This document shows positions 15,318 through 23,763 of a DNA stretch of 64,000 nt, one piece after another. Source of the stretch: Sulfobacillus sp. (GTDB lineage Bacteria; Bacillota; Sulfobacillia; Sulfobacillales; Sulfobacillaceae); contig DAIDDL010000005.1 in the NCBI GenBank assembly GCA_027309085.1, positions 62,001 through 126,000 on the forward strand, in the 5' to 3' direction. Position numbers and translations under genes: made by a program. Under the pieces are notes generated by a model. The model worked only from the letters and a program-made list of their open reading frames with translations, searched no databases and was not told the origin of the DNA. How positions within the stretch are numbered: position 1 is the first letter of the stretch; each line of letters begins with the position of its first letter.

Positions 15318-16640
15318 GTGGCAATAGTTGCATTGGTAGGAAGGCCCAACGTAGGCAAGTCGGCCTTGTTTAACCGGATTACGGAATCACACCGCGCCAT
15401 CGTCGAGGACTTTCCGGGCGTGACGCGGGACCGTCTGTATGAAGACACCGATTGGAACGGGCGGGAATTTACGGTGGTCGACACGGGCGGAATTTGGGCT
15501 GGGGAAGACGAGACACTGCTGGGAATGACCAAGAGGCAAACGGAAATTGCCATGGCGGAAGCTGATGTGCTGGTGTTCGTGGTGGACGGGCTGGGCGGTC
15601 CCACAGCGGCGGACCAGATTGTGCTTGACCGCCTGCGCCGAACCAAGAAGCCCGTGATTGTGGCGGTGAATAAGGCGGAGAGCCCCAAGGTGACGGCCGC
15701 AGACTTTTACGAGTATGGCTTGGGGGAACCCATTGTCGTCTCAGCGATTCACGGCCAGGGCATCGGTGACCTATTGGACGCCATTGTGGAGAATCTTCCC
15801 CCTGAGAATGAGGAAAACGGGTTCGAGGAATCAGACGAAATTCGAATTGCCCTGGCAGGCCGGCCCAATGTGGGTAAGTCCTCCCTGCTCAACAGACTGG
15901 CGGGAGCCGAGCGCACACTGGTGACCCCTATTGCCGGGACGACGCGCGATGTGGTCGACACGGTGATTGAGCAAGATGGCCAGCGCTATGTCATTTTAGA
16001 CACTGCCGGCTTGAGGCGGCCTAACAAGATCACCGAGACACTGGAAGAAAAAACCGTGCAGAGAACGTTGGATGCCATCCGCAATGCTGACGTGGTATTG
16101 TTGCTGATTGCCTCCGATGACCAGATCACCGCCCAAGATCAGCGCATTGCGGGCCAGATCGACAAGGCCCGCAAAGGCTGCGTGGTGCTTTTGAACAAGT
16201 CGGATCTGGTGAAGGGAACGACGGTGCCCTTTCAGCAAAAAGCTAAGGAGGAGCTGAAGTTTTTAGATTATGCCAAGATCCTGCCGGTATCGGTCCTGAC
16301 CGGGTGGCGCATGGATACGATCTGGCCTGCTGTCACAGAGTCCTACCGAAGCTTTTCAGCGCGGATCACCACGCACCAGCTGAACCAACTGGTGCAGGAA
16401 GCGGTGCATCTGAATCCTCCGCCAACGGACAAGGGAAAAGCGCTGAAAATTTATTATGCGACGCAGGTGGCCACGAAACCCCCTTATTTTGTGTTTTTTG
16501 TCAACGACCCGGAATTGGTGCATTTTAGCTATGCGCGCTACTTGGAGAACCGTCTGCGCGAAAAGTACGGATTCCAGGGCTCGCCCATCCGCCTTTCGTT
16601 TCGGGAACGGACGCGAAAGGAGACATCGGGCGGTGAATGA
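15318..16640 (+). CDS. der: Ribosome-assembly GTPase Der (EngA)
   Basis: A double-GTPase required for 50S subunit maturation. Two G domains are visible, each with a P-loop (GRPNVGKSALFN near residue 8 and GRPNVGKSSLLN near 183), G3 motifs VDTGG and LDTAGL, and G4 motifs VNKAE and LNKSD. A KH-like C-terminal domain ends in RENLREKYGF-like text (LENRLREKYGFQGSPI). GTG 15318 is chosen because TTGGAGG sits 7 bases upstream and the protein then begins directly before the first G domain. Its stop overlaps gpsA by eight bases. Confidence 0.96.
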   Translation: MAIVALVGRPNVGKSALFNRITESHRAIVEDFPGVTRDRLYEDTDWNGREFTVVDTGGIWAGEDETLLGMTKRQTEIAMAEADVLVFVVDGLGGPTAADQIVLDRLRRTKKPVIVAVNKAESPKVTAADFYEYGLGEPIVVSAIHGQGIGDLLDAIVENLPPENEENGFEESDEIRIALAGRPNVGKSSLLNRLAGAERTLVTPIAGTTRDVVDTVIEQDGQRYVILDTAGLRRPNKITETLEEKTVQRTLDAIRNADVVLLLIASDDQITAQDQRIAGQIDKARKGCVVLLNKSDLVKGTTVPFQQKAKEELKFLDYAKILPVSVLTGWRMDTIWPAVTESYRSFSARITTHQLNQLVQEAVHLNPPPTDKGKALKIYYATQVATKPPYFVFFVNDPELVHFSYARYLENRLREKYGFQGSPIRLSFRERTRKETSGGE

Positions 16641-17634
16641 GCGGCTGACGGTCTTCGGGTCCGGCAATTGGGGCCTGGTCCTAGCTGACCAGGCAGCCCG
16701 CTCCCAAACCCCAGTCATGGTGTATGTCCGCCGCCCTGACCTGAAAGACTTTTTGGAGGAGCACCGCGCGCACCCGCAATTTCTCAGACACCTGAAGTTT
16801 CCGGTTCAGGTGTCTTTTAGCAGCGACTTGGAAGAAGCGGCCTTTTATGCGCCTAACTGGGTAATTGCGGTGCCGAGCCAGCATATGCGGGAGGTCGGGC
16901 AAAAACTGCGGCCGTGGGTGGGGCGGGCGCGTTACGCGATCTCGGCTGCCAAAGGTCTTGAAGTCGGCACGGACCGGAGAATGAGTGAAGTGCTCCGTGA
17001 ATGCTGGCCAGAAGTTCCCACCGAGGTAGGGGTCTTAAGCGGTCCCAATTTGGCCGGGGAAATCAGCATGGGCCAGCCAGCCGCCAGTGTGCTGGCGGGG
17101 AGCCCGGAACTGTTCAGGACGGTCGCGAATATTTTAGGACAGGGCAACCTCAGGCTTTATGGGCACCGCGATGTCCCCGGAGTGGAGCTGGGAGGGGCGT
17201 TCAAGAATATCTTGGCCATTGCGGTGGGCATTGCAGCGCAATCAGGGTTGGGAGACAATGCGCAGGCTGCCATTATGACGCGCGGTCTCCATGAAATGGG
17301 CCGTCTCGCCGTGAAAATGGGAGCGCAGTGGGAGACACTAGCTGGCCTGTCGGGACTGGGCGATGTGGTGGCCACATCCAGCTCCCCGCAGTCCCGAAAT
17401 AGGTGGATGGGGCAGGAACTCGCCAAAGGCCGCTCGGTGGCCGACATCTTGGCGAGCACGCCGATGGTGGTGGAAGGGGTGCCCACCGCCTACGCCGCGA
17501 AGGACCTCGGTGACAAATTCGGGCTGCCCCTGCCGATTACAGCCGAAGTGGTGGAAATTTTTAATGGAAAGTCCGTCAAATTGGCCGTGGAGGCCCTGAT
17601 GAGCCGCGAAAGGGTGCAGGAATCAGACCGATAA
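16633..17634 (+). CDS. gpsA: NAD(P)H-dependent glycerol-3-phosphate dehydrogenase
   Basis: Makes sn-glycerol 3-phosphate for phospholipids. The dinucleotide-binding motif GSGNWG is at residues 9-14. AAKGLEVGTDRRMSEVL, LSGPNLAGEI, the catalytic-lysine region GGAFKNILAIAVGIA and LAGLSGLGDVVATSSS are all diagnostic. The start is GTG 16633, inside the der 3' end, with AAGGAG about 11 bases upstream; longer in-frame text upstream is der read in another frame. At 333 residues it is normal for the family. Confidence 0.96.
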   Translation: MNERLTVFGSGNWGLVLADQAARSQTPVMVYVRRPDLKDFLEEHRAHPQFLRHLKFPVQVSFSSDLEEAAFYAPNWVIAVPSQHMREVGQKLRPWVGRARYAISAAKGLEVGTDRRMSEVLRECWPEVPTEVGVLSGPNLAGEISMGQPAASVLAGSPELFRTVANILGQGNLRLYGHRDVPGVELGGAFKNILAIAVGIAAQSGLGDNAQAAIMTRGLHEMGRLAVKMGAQWETLAGLSGLGDVVATSSSPQSRNRWMGQELAKGRSVADILASTPMVVEGVPTAYAAKDLGDKFGLPLPITAEVVEIFNGKSVKLAVEALMSRERVQESDR

Positions 17635-17658
17635 ACGGTGGAATTGTTGATGGCATGG

Positions 17659-17687
17659 GCATTATTCTTGTTGTTCTCTCATATCTT
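17659..17687 (+). promoter_or_regulatory. Possible sigma-E-type sporulation promoter for spoIVA
   Basis: GCATTATT (17659-17666), a 13-base spacer and CATATCTT (17680-17687) partly match the mother-cell sigma-E consensus (-35 GKMATATT, 13-15 bases, -10 CATACAHT). Since spoIVA is sigma-E controlled in Bacillus, the position 86 bases before the start is sensible, but several positions mismatch. Confidence 0.35.
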
Positions 17688-17772
17688 GCTACTGTCATTC
17701 ATAGGGTGATCCCGGGACAGGCGAGGACCGGCGCCAACCCACTTGGAGACCTAAAGGGAGGGAACCACAAGG

Positions 17773-19251
17773 ATGGAAAAGTTTGATCTGTTTAAGGATT
17801 TGGCCGAACGAACCGGCGGCGATGTATACATTGGCGTCGTGGGACCGGTCCGCACCGGCAAATCCACGTTTATTAAACGCTTCATGGAGCGCATGATCCT
17901 GCCCGCCATCGAAGACGCCAATGAACGTGAACGCGCCCAGGATTCTCTGCCGCAAAGCGGGACCGGCAAGACGATTATGACGACTGAGCCGAAGTTTATT
18001 CCCGATGACGGCGTGGAAATTCAACTCACCGATGCCATTTCCTTTCGTGCCCGGCTGGTAGACTGCGTTGGCTATGCTGTGCCCGGCGCCTTGGGCTACA
18101 TGGAAGATGACGGGGCTAGAATGGTCATGACCCCGTGGTCTGACGAAATGATGCCGTTTGAAGAGGCGGCGGAGATTGGCACACGCAAGGTCATCCAGGA
18201 CCACTCGACGATAGGTCTGGTGCTGACCACGGACGGCAGTTTCGGAGATTTGCCCCGGGCGGCGTACATTGAGCCAGAAGAGCGTGTGATCGGCGAATTG
18301 AAGGAACTGGGCAAGCCGTTTGTGGTGCTGCTGAATTCGGCCCACCCGGATACAGAAGACACCCTGACCCTGACATTAGAACTGCAGGAAGCCTATGACG
18401 TGCCGGTGCTGCCGATTAACTGCCAGGAGCTCCAGCAAGAAGACATTGTGCATATTCTCGAACAGGTTCTGTACGAATTTCCGGTGACAGAGATCGCCTT
18501 TGAAATGACGGACTGGGTCGAGGCGTTGAGCAGCAGCCACTGGCTGCGGAAGCAGGTCGACAATGTGCTGGAAGAAGCGCGCGCCAGCATCACCCGGCTG
18601 CGCGATGTCGATCCTGCCGTCAACAATCTTCAAAGCTACGACTACCTGGAGAATGTCCGGCTGCTGCACATGGACTTGGGCACCGGCATGGCCAATATTT
18701 CTGTAGGAATTCAGGCCGACCTATTCTACCGGATTCTGGGAGAATTAGCTGACCGCCATGTGGGCAGCCGGGGCGATATTATGAAACTCTGGCGGGAATA
18801 TGTGGTGGCCAAATCCGAATGGGACAAGGTGGAGGAGGCTGTGCATGAGGTGCGCGCCACGGGGTACGGGATGGTGGCGCCGACGTTGGCCGAACTGAAT
18901 CTCGAGGAGCCCGAACCCATTCGCCGGGGTTCCCAATTTGGGGTCAAACTAAAGGCTACCGCGCCGTCCATTCATATGATCCGGGCGGATATCGAAACCG
19001 AACTGACCCCTATTATCGGCACAGAGCGGCAGGCCGATGAACTGGTGCAATACCTTATGGAGCAGTTTGAGGATGACCCGATAAAACTTTGGGAGACGAA
19101 TCTGTTTGGCAAGTCCCTGCATGATTTGGTCCGGGAAAGCATCCAGTCCAAACTGTTTAAAATGCCCGAAAACGCGCAGGAGAAACTGCAAGAAACACTG
19201 CAGCGCATCATCAATGAAGGGTCTGGGGGCCTTATCTGCATCATTATCTGA
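17773..19251 (+). CDS. spoIVA: Stage IV sporulation protein A (spore coat morphogenetic ATPase)
   Basis: SpoIVA polymerises on the forespore outer membrane in an ATP-dependent way and forms the basement layer of the coat. 492 residues, the normal length, with the TRAFAC-type Walker A GPVRTGKST at 24-32, the family-typical DSLPQSGTGKTIMTTEPKF segment and the C-terminal GGLICIII tail that in B. subtilis mediates targeting. AAGGGAGGG precedes the ATG. It terminates at a strong hairpin and closes the yphA-der-gpsA-spoIVA block. Confidence 0.97.
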   Translation: MEKFDLFKDLAERTGGDVYIGVVGPVRTGKSTFIKRFMERMILPAIEDANERERAQDSLPQSGTGKTIMTTEPKFIPDDGVEIQLTDAISFRARLVDCVGYAVPGALGYMEDDGARMVMTPWSDEMMPFEEAAEIGTRKVIQDHSTIGLVLTTDGSFGDLPRAAYIEPEERVIGELKELGKPFVVLLNSAHPDTEDTLTLTLELQEAYDVPVLPINCQELQQEDIVHILEQVLYEFPVTEIAFEMTDWVEALSSSHWLRKQVDNVLEEARASITRLRDVDPAVNNLQSYDYLENVRLLHMDLGTGMANISVGIQADLFYRILGELADRHVGSRGDIMKLWREYVVAKSEWDKVEEAVHEVRATGYGMVAPTLAELNLEEPEPIRRGSQFGVKLKATAPSIHMIRADIETELTPIIGTERQADELVQYLMEQFEDDPIKLWETNLFGKSLHDLVRESIQSKLFKMPENAQEKLQETLQRIINEGSGGLICIII

Positions 19252-19269
19252 TCCAAATGCCCTGATTGC

Positions 19270-19307
19270 AGCGGGCAGGACGCGGGTCCTGTCCGCTGGT
19301 ATTTTTT
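19270..19307 (+). terminator. Rho-independent terminator after spoIVA
   Basis: The arms GCGGGCAGGAC (19271-19281) and GTCCTGTCCGC pair with one G-U wobble around a very short loop, followed by TGGTA and a run of six T (19302-19307). Confidence 0.8.
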
Positions 19308-19567
19308 GCGAAAATCTTGGCCTCGGCACCAAGGTTGTGGTATATCTGGTGAGTGCAGAGTATTATGTAAATATAATGGTGTGCATTCTCAATATTGACG
19401 CGTCATTTCCCATGAAAATTCCAAGCAGCCTTTGCTTATCAAAATTTTTGTGAGAAGAAAGTTTTGCCACTTGCCTGGATTTAGGAGGAATTTGTCCGTT
19501 GGATGTCGAACAGCTGAAGAGCAGGACATAAGGCATTTCATTTGTCTGACACTTAGGAGGAATTCGC
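19308..19567 (+). promoter_or_regulatory. Leader region of the first binding-protein operon
   Basis: This is the rest of the 316-base gap between spoIVA and the solute-binding gene. It is AT-richer than the surroundings. It holds a candidate -10 TATAAT (19372-19377) with only a poor -35, and a 12-base block TTAGGAGGAATT present twice, at 19481-19492 and 19553-19564. The second copy is the ribosome site of the binding protein. The first could drive a ten-residue leader peptide from TTG 19499 (stop 19529-19531). No conserved gene is seen. Confidence 0.4.
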
Positions 19568-21328
19568 TTGAGACAGATCGCCTCAAAGAAAATAGCGCTC
19601 GCCTCCGGGCTGGTGCTATCGGCTAGCATGTTGCTGGCTGGGTGTGGAACGACCTCAACCACCACACCCTCAAACAGCGCTGCGGGCAAGCCGCAATACG
19701 GCGGCACCGTGGTCATGGCGTTGCCCGCAGATTCGAATATTACTTGGTATTTCCCTTTAATGAACGGTCTTCAGGACAGCCTGTACAACGGCTGGGTCCA
19801 GAATTTTATGTATAAACCCCTGCTCACATACAACAACGATGGCTCGATTAATTATTCGCGTTCGATTGCCAGCAGCATTAAAACCAATTCCGCTGGCACA
19901 CAGTTTGTCGTCAAGATGAATCCCAAATACAAATGGTCCAATGGCCATCCTGTCACGGCGCAAGATGTCGTGTTCACCTGGAGCATTATCAAGGCGGCCT
20001 CGGCGGCCAACGCGCCCAGCCCATGGCCTTATGTGGGTGACGGCACCGGAGGGATTCCCAGCCAGGTGCAAAGTGTGGTGGCGAACAGCGCGCACCAGTT
20101 TACGGTGACTCTGACTAAGCCAGCTAACCAGCAGTGGTTCATCTATAACGGGCTGGACCAGTTTACCCCCTTGCCGCAGTCGGTCTTTGACAAGGATCCG
20201 ACCAACATGACCGCAGAGTTGAAGTTCTTAGGGACGATTGCGACCAACCCGACAGCGCCCGAATACCAGGTGGTTGACGGACCTTTTAAGCTGTCTCAGG
20301 CTGTCTCAAGCCAGAAGTGGGTCTTTGTGCCTAATTCCAGCTATTCCGGCCACAAGCCTTATCTCTCCAAGTTTATCCTGCAGTATGAAACCAGCGGAAA
20401 TGCGGAATTTGCCGCACTGAAGACCGGCGCCATCCAGGCGGGATTTTTGCCCAATTCCCTGTGGGGCTCGCGCAGTGCGTTAACGAGCAATTACAACCTG
20501 TCCGTGATCAACTACCTGGAATATGACGACGCGATTGTCAATATGAACTACGGACACAAAACTGCATCCAACAATGCTCCGAACGGTGTCGGGGATATTT
20601 TCAAGCACCTTTATGTCCGGCAGGCTCTGCAGATGGGGATTGATCAGCCCGCGATCAATGCTGCCGCTTTCCACGGCAATGCCGTGAATGAAACGACCAT
20701 TGTGCCCAACAAGCCCGCGACGATTTTCTATGATCCCAGCCTGAAACCGATCTATACCTATAATCCGACTGCGGGCAAGAAGCTGCTCGAGAAGAATGGT
20801 TGGACCGACGTCAATGGTGTGATGACCAAAGGCAGCGAGAAAATGGATTTCCAGATGGTTTACTCTAGCGGCAGCCAGTCTATTGTGCAGGAAGTGACCC
20901 TGATGCAGGAGGGATGGGCCAAAGAGGGAATCAAAGTCAGTCTGAAGGCGGAGCCCTTTTCCACCATCGTCGGTCTGACCAACAATCAGTGGCAGATGGA
21001 AGATTACGGTGGGATCGATTGGGGCGGCTCCTATCCAACCGGGGAAGGCCTCTTCGGCCAGCCGGGCCAGGGGCTTAACAGCCAAGGCTATTCCAACGCT
21101 GAGATGGATTCCTTGATCGCCAAGACCCACCAGCCCTTCTCCACGCAGCAAGCGTCTTTGACGGCCCTGTACAAGTTCCAGAAATACGTCGCGCAAGATC
21201 TCCCTATACAGTTTGTCCCAGCGCCTCCGGGCTATGACGAAAACGCCAAGAACTTGCACAACGTGGTGAAGTATACCAATCCCTTTACCGAGTATTTCTC
21301 ACCCCAATATTTTTGGATTTCCAAGTAG
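19568..21328 (+). CDS. ABC transporter solute-binding lipoprotein, family 5 (oligopeptide type), copy 1
   Basis: An extracytoplasmic substrate receptor. The lipoprotein signal peptide ends in LLAGC (lipobox, C26), followed by a serine/threonine linker. The SBP_bac_5 fold is recognisable from PKYKWSNGHPVTAQDVVFTW, YVRQALQMGIDQPAINAAAF and the repeated FVPNSSYSGHKPYL-type strand. 586 residues. The TTG start has AGGAGGAA upstream. The family binds peptides, nickel, opines or sugars, so the ligand cannot be named. A 15-bp hairpin and then two permease genes follow; no ATPase gene is seen. Confidence 0.88.
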   Translation: MRQIASKKIALASGLVLSASMLLAGCGTTSTTTPSNSAAGKPQYGGTVVMALPADSNITWYFPLMNGLQDSLYNGWVQNFMYKPLLTYNNDGSINYSRSIASSIKTNSAGTQFVVKMNPKYKWSNGHPVTAQDVVFTWSIIKAASAANAPSPWPYVGDGTGGIPSQVQSVVANSAHQFTVTLTKPANQQWFIYNGLDQFTPLPQSVFDKDPTNMTAELKFLGTIATNPTAPEYQVVDGPFKLSQAVSSQKWVFVPNSSYSGHKPYLSKFILQYETSGNAEFAALKTGAIQAGFLPNSLWGSRSALTSNYNLSVINYLEYDDAIVNMNYGHKTASNNAPNGVGDIFKHLYVRQALQMGIDQPAINAAAFHGNAVNETTIVPNKPATIFYDPSLKPIYTYNPTAGKKLLEKNGWTDVNGVMTKGSEKMDFQMVYSSGSQSIVQEVTLMQEGWAKEGIKVSLKAEPFSTIVGLTNNQWQMEDYGGIDWGGSYPTGEGLFGQPGQGLNSQGYSNAEMDSLIAKTHQPFSTQQASLTALYKFQKYVAQDLPIQFVPAPPGYDENAKNLHNVVKYTNPFTEYFSPQYFWISK

Positions 21329-21338
21329 CAAAAAGCCT

Positions 21339-21374
21339 ATGGCAAGGGAAACGGCTTGTCGTTTCCCTTGCCAT
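21339..21374 (+). repeat. Perfect 15-bp intercistronic hairpin between binding protein and permease
   Basis: ATGGCAAGGGAAACG (21339-21353) and its exact complement CGTTTCCCTTGCCAT (21360-21374) enclose a six-base loop. No T-run follows. Such hairpins after binding-protein genes usually stabilise the upstream mRNA or partly terminate transcription, so that the receptor is made in excess over the permease. Confidence 0.75.
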
Positions 21375-21431
21375 CTTACTGGCGAGTGAGCCGTGTGGAT
21401 GACGACTTAAAGAGGAAAGGGTGTCTTTTGG

Positions 21432-22325
21432 ATGATTTCGCAGCCCACGAACTCTCTGATCATGGATGACCCGGCCGCGAGAGAAGAGAAGCCCGTACGG
21501 TCCCGCTCCTGGCGGGCCTTTTGGCACCATCCCCTGGGGATGGTCGGCGTCATTGGCATTGTGTCGATTGTGCTGTTTTGTTTTGTAGGTCCCCTTATTT
21601 ATCACGCTAGCGCATACACCACCAACATCACCGCCTTGATGCAAGCGCCAAGCCTGCGCTTCCCCTTAGGCACCGACGACCTTGGACGCAACTACCTGGC
21701 GCGGCTAATGCTGGGCGGGCAGGTGTCTTTGATTGTGGGGTTTGCCGCGGCAGTGGCGTCGATGGCCATCGGAGTGACGTACGGACTCATCAGCGGGCTG
21801 CTGGGGGGGACTGTGGACGCGGTGATGATGCGCATTATTGACGTGCTGCTGACCATTCCGACGCTGTTTGTGCTGCTGTTTCTGGATGCGGTGTTTCAGC
21901 CCAATGCGCTGCTCTTGACACTGATACTCGCCATTACTTCATGGTTTGGCGTCACCCGTCTGGTTCGCTCCGAGGTGCTCTCTATCAAAGAACGGGACTA
22001 CGTGGAGGCGTCCAAGGCGTTTGGAGCCAGCAACTGGCATATTATGCTCCGCGAGCTGCTTCCCAACGTGATGGGCACTGTTATGGTGGCCACCATCTTT
22101 CAGGTAGCGGGCTCCATTATTGCCATTGCCACCTTGAGCTTTCTGGGGTTGGGCCTTCCGGCTCCTCAGCCGAACTGGGGAGAAATGCTGTCCACGTCGA
22201 TGAGTTACATGTTCCAGGATGCCTGGTGGCTGATCTATCCCCCGGGGATTGCCCTGCTTTGGACGCTGTTGTCCATCAATTTCATTTCTGAGGCCCTGCA
22301 AAACGCGATAGACAGCAGGCTGTAA
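21432..22325 (+). CDS. ABC transporter permease, DppC/OppC type, copy 1
   Basis: An inner-membrane permease of the peptide/nickel family with six predicted helices. The hydrophilic N-terminus with RAFWHHPLGMVGVIG, then GTDDLGRNYLARLMLGGQVSL, matches DppC. The ATPase-contacting EAA loop reads EASKAFGASNWHIMLRELLPN. 297 residues. It lies downstream of the first binding protein and 12 bases ahead of the DppB-like gene. The order C-then-B is the reverse of the usual dppB-dppC order. Confidence 0.9.
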   Translation: MISQPTNSLIMDDPAAREEKPVRSRSWRAFWHHPLGMVGVIGIVSIVLFCFVGPLIYHASAYTTNITALMQAPSLRFPLGTDDLGRNYLARLMLGGQVSLIVGFAAAVASMAIGVTYGLISGLLGGTVDAVMMRIIDVLLTIPTLFVLLFLDAVFQPNALLLTLILAITSWFGVTRLVRSEVLSIKERDYVEASKAFGASNWHIMLRELLPNVMGTVMVATIFQVAGSIIAIATLSFLGLGLPAPQPNWGEMLSTSMSYMFQDAWWLIYPPGIALLWTLLSINFISEALQNAIDSRL

Positions 22326-22337
22326 GGAGGCACGGCC

Positions 22338-23291
22338 ATGTTTGTGTACATTATCCGGCGCACGATCCAATCGATCCCCGCCCTTATCGGCATCGCGGTG
22401 TTCAGCTTTATCTTGTTGCATATCGTGCCGGGGGGGCCGGCTCAGACACTTCTGGGGCAGCACTCGACGCCGCAGAGGATCGCCGCCATCAACCGCTCGC
22501 TGGGACTGAATAAGCCCTTGGCAGTGCAGTTCTGGGTATGGTTTGACAATCTTTTGCACGGGAATTTCGGATATTCTTATACGTTCAACCAGCCGGTCCT
22601 CAAAGTGATCGGACAATATCTCCCGCACACACTCGCTATTGTGCTGATTGCGGTGGTGCTGTCCCACCTCATTGCCGTCGTGCTAGGCACCATCCAGGGA
22701 TATTTTCGCAACCGCTGGTTTGATCATGTAATTACCACGGTGGTATTTTTTTTCTGGTCCATGCCCGTGTTCTGGCTGGCCATCATGGTGATACTCATCT
22801 TCTCCATTTACCTGGGGTGGTTTCCCTCTGGGGGAATTAATTTTGCGGACGGCGGCGCTACAGGATTTTTCGGGTATATTGACCATGCCGCTCTGCCGGT
22901 ATTAGTGCTGGTGCTGGCTACGGTGGCCACGTGGGCGAGGTTCATGCGTTCCTCCATGATTGACTCCATGCTGCAAGATTATATCCGCACAGCGCGCTCC
23001 AAAGGGCTCTCCGAGCTTTCTGTGGTGTTCAAGCACGCCTTGCGCAATTCTCTTCTGCCTATCATTACCCTGTTTGGGTTGTCAATCCCGACGCTCTTTG
23101 CCGGGGCCCTGGTCATTGAACTGGTCTTCAACTATCCCGGGATGGGGTTGCTGTTCTGGAATGCCGCCCTGCAGCGCGACTACCCGATTCTCCTGGGCAT
23201 TATCATGATTATCGGTCTCTTGACGGTTGTGGGGAATCTTTTGGCGGATGTGCTTTACAGCTTGGTGGATCCCCGCATCAGCTATAAATGA
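22338..23291 (+). CDS. ABC transporter permease, DppB/OppB type, copy 1
   Basis: The second permease subunit, 317 residues. The start MFVYIIRRTIQSIPALIGI and the periplasmic-loop motif HIVPGGPAQTLLG are characteristic of DppB, as is QFWVWFDNLLHGNFGYSY. The EAA loop is RTARSKGLSELSVVFKHALR. TAAGGAGG lies just upstream. With the DppC-like neighbour it would form a heterodimeric channel that still needs an ATPase pair from elsewhere in the genome. Confidence 0.92.
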   Translation: MFVYIIRRTIQSIPALIGIAVFSFILLHIVPGGPAQTLLGQHSTPQRIAAINRSLGLNKPLAVQFWVWFDNLLHGNFGYSYTFNQPVLKVIGQYLPHTLAIVLIAVVLSHLIAVVLGTIQGYFRNRWFDHVITTVVFFFWSMPVFWLAIMVILIFSIYLGWFPSGGINFADGGATGFFGYIDHAALPVLVLVLATVATWARFMRSSMIDSMLQDYIRTARSKGLSELSVVFKHALRNSLLPIITLFGLSIPTLFAGALVIELVFNYPGMGLLFWNAALQRDYPILLGIIMIIGLLTVVGNLLADVLYSLVDPRISYK

Positions 23292-23377
23292 GATCATGAG
23301 GACCGCCCTCATGATCTCCAATTTGGGGCAGGTAGCGTTAGGCAGTTGGACTCAAGAGCGCTGCAGGCAAACGGCTG

Positions 23378-23406
23378 TTGTATTATGGAACACATCATGC
23401 TATAAT
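23378..23406 (+). promoter_or_regulatory. Promoter of the tRNA-Pro gene
   Basis: TTGTAT (23378-23383), a 17-base spacer and a perfect TATAAT (23401-23406) preceded by the extended -10 element TGC. The -10 ends 17 bases before the mature tRNA. Confidence 0.75.
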
Positions 23407-23423
23407 CACTTTGCAGTTGAGAA

Positions 23424-23500
23424 CGGGCTGTGGCGCAGCTTGGTAGCGCGCTACCTTGGGGTGGTAGAGGTCGTGGGTTCAAATCCCGCCAGTCCGACCA
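23424..23500 (+). tRNA. tRNA-Pro, anticodon GGG
   Basis: 77 bases with the 3' CCA encoded. The acceptor stem CGGGCTG pairs with CAGTCCG (one G-U). The anticodon arm is CTACC / GGTAG around a seven-base loop TTGGGGT, giving anticodon GGG (23458-23460), which reads CCC and CCU. The T arm contains GGTTCAAATCC. It has its own promoter and terminator and stands alone between two transporter genes. Confidence 0.95.
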
Positions 23501-23505
23501 TTTAA

Positions 23506-23540
23506 TGAGACGATGGACATGTGTCCATCGTCTCATTTTT
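23506..23540 (+). terminator. Terminator of the tRNA-Pro gene
   Basis: A perfect 14-bp inverted repeat, TGAGACGATGGACA with its complement (23506-23535), has a two-base centre and is followed by five T residues. Confidence 0.85.
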
Positions 23541-23763
23541 ATTGCTATCTGGATATCAGGGTGCGGCCATTAGTCTGATCGATCCATTCGCGATTTTTAC
23601 CATTCCCGACGCTGAATAATAGACTCCCGGGGTGGCGGCGTTTCGCCGCAGATTGAGGAATGACTGGGATCTCTTCCTTGCGCGCCCGGGTTGTCTTGGT
23701 GCGGTGGGCAGAAGCCGGCGGGACTTTACGCCGGCATCGCACCAGCACGCCTGGCGATTACCC

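Noticed and set aside
17650-17780. Two overlapping tiny hydrophobic ORFs between gpsA and spoIVA (for example ATG 17654 and a 43-codon frame running into the spoIVA start).
   Set aside because: Position recalls the small yphE gene of Bacillus, but neither has a ribosome site or recognisable family pattern, and this stretch is better explained as the spoIVA promoter region.
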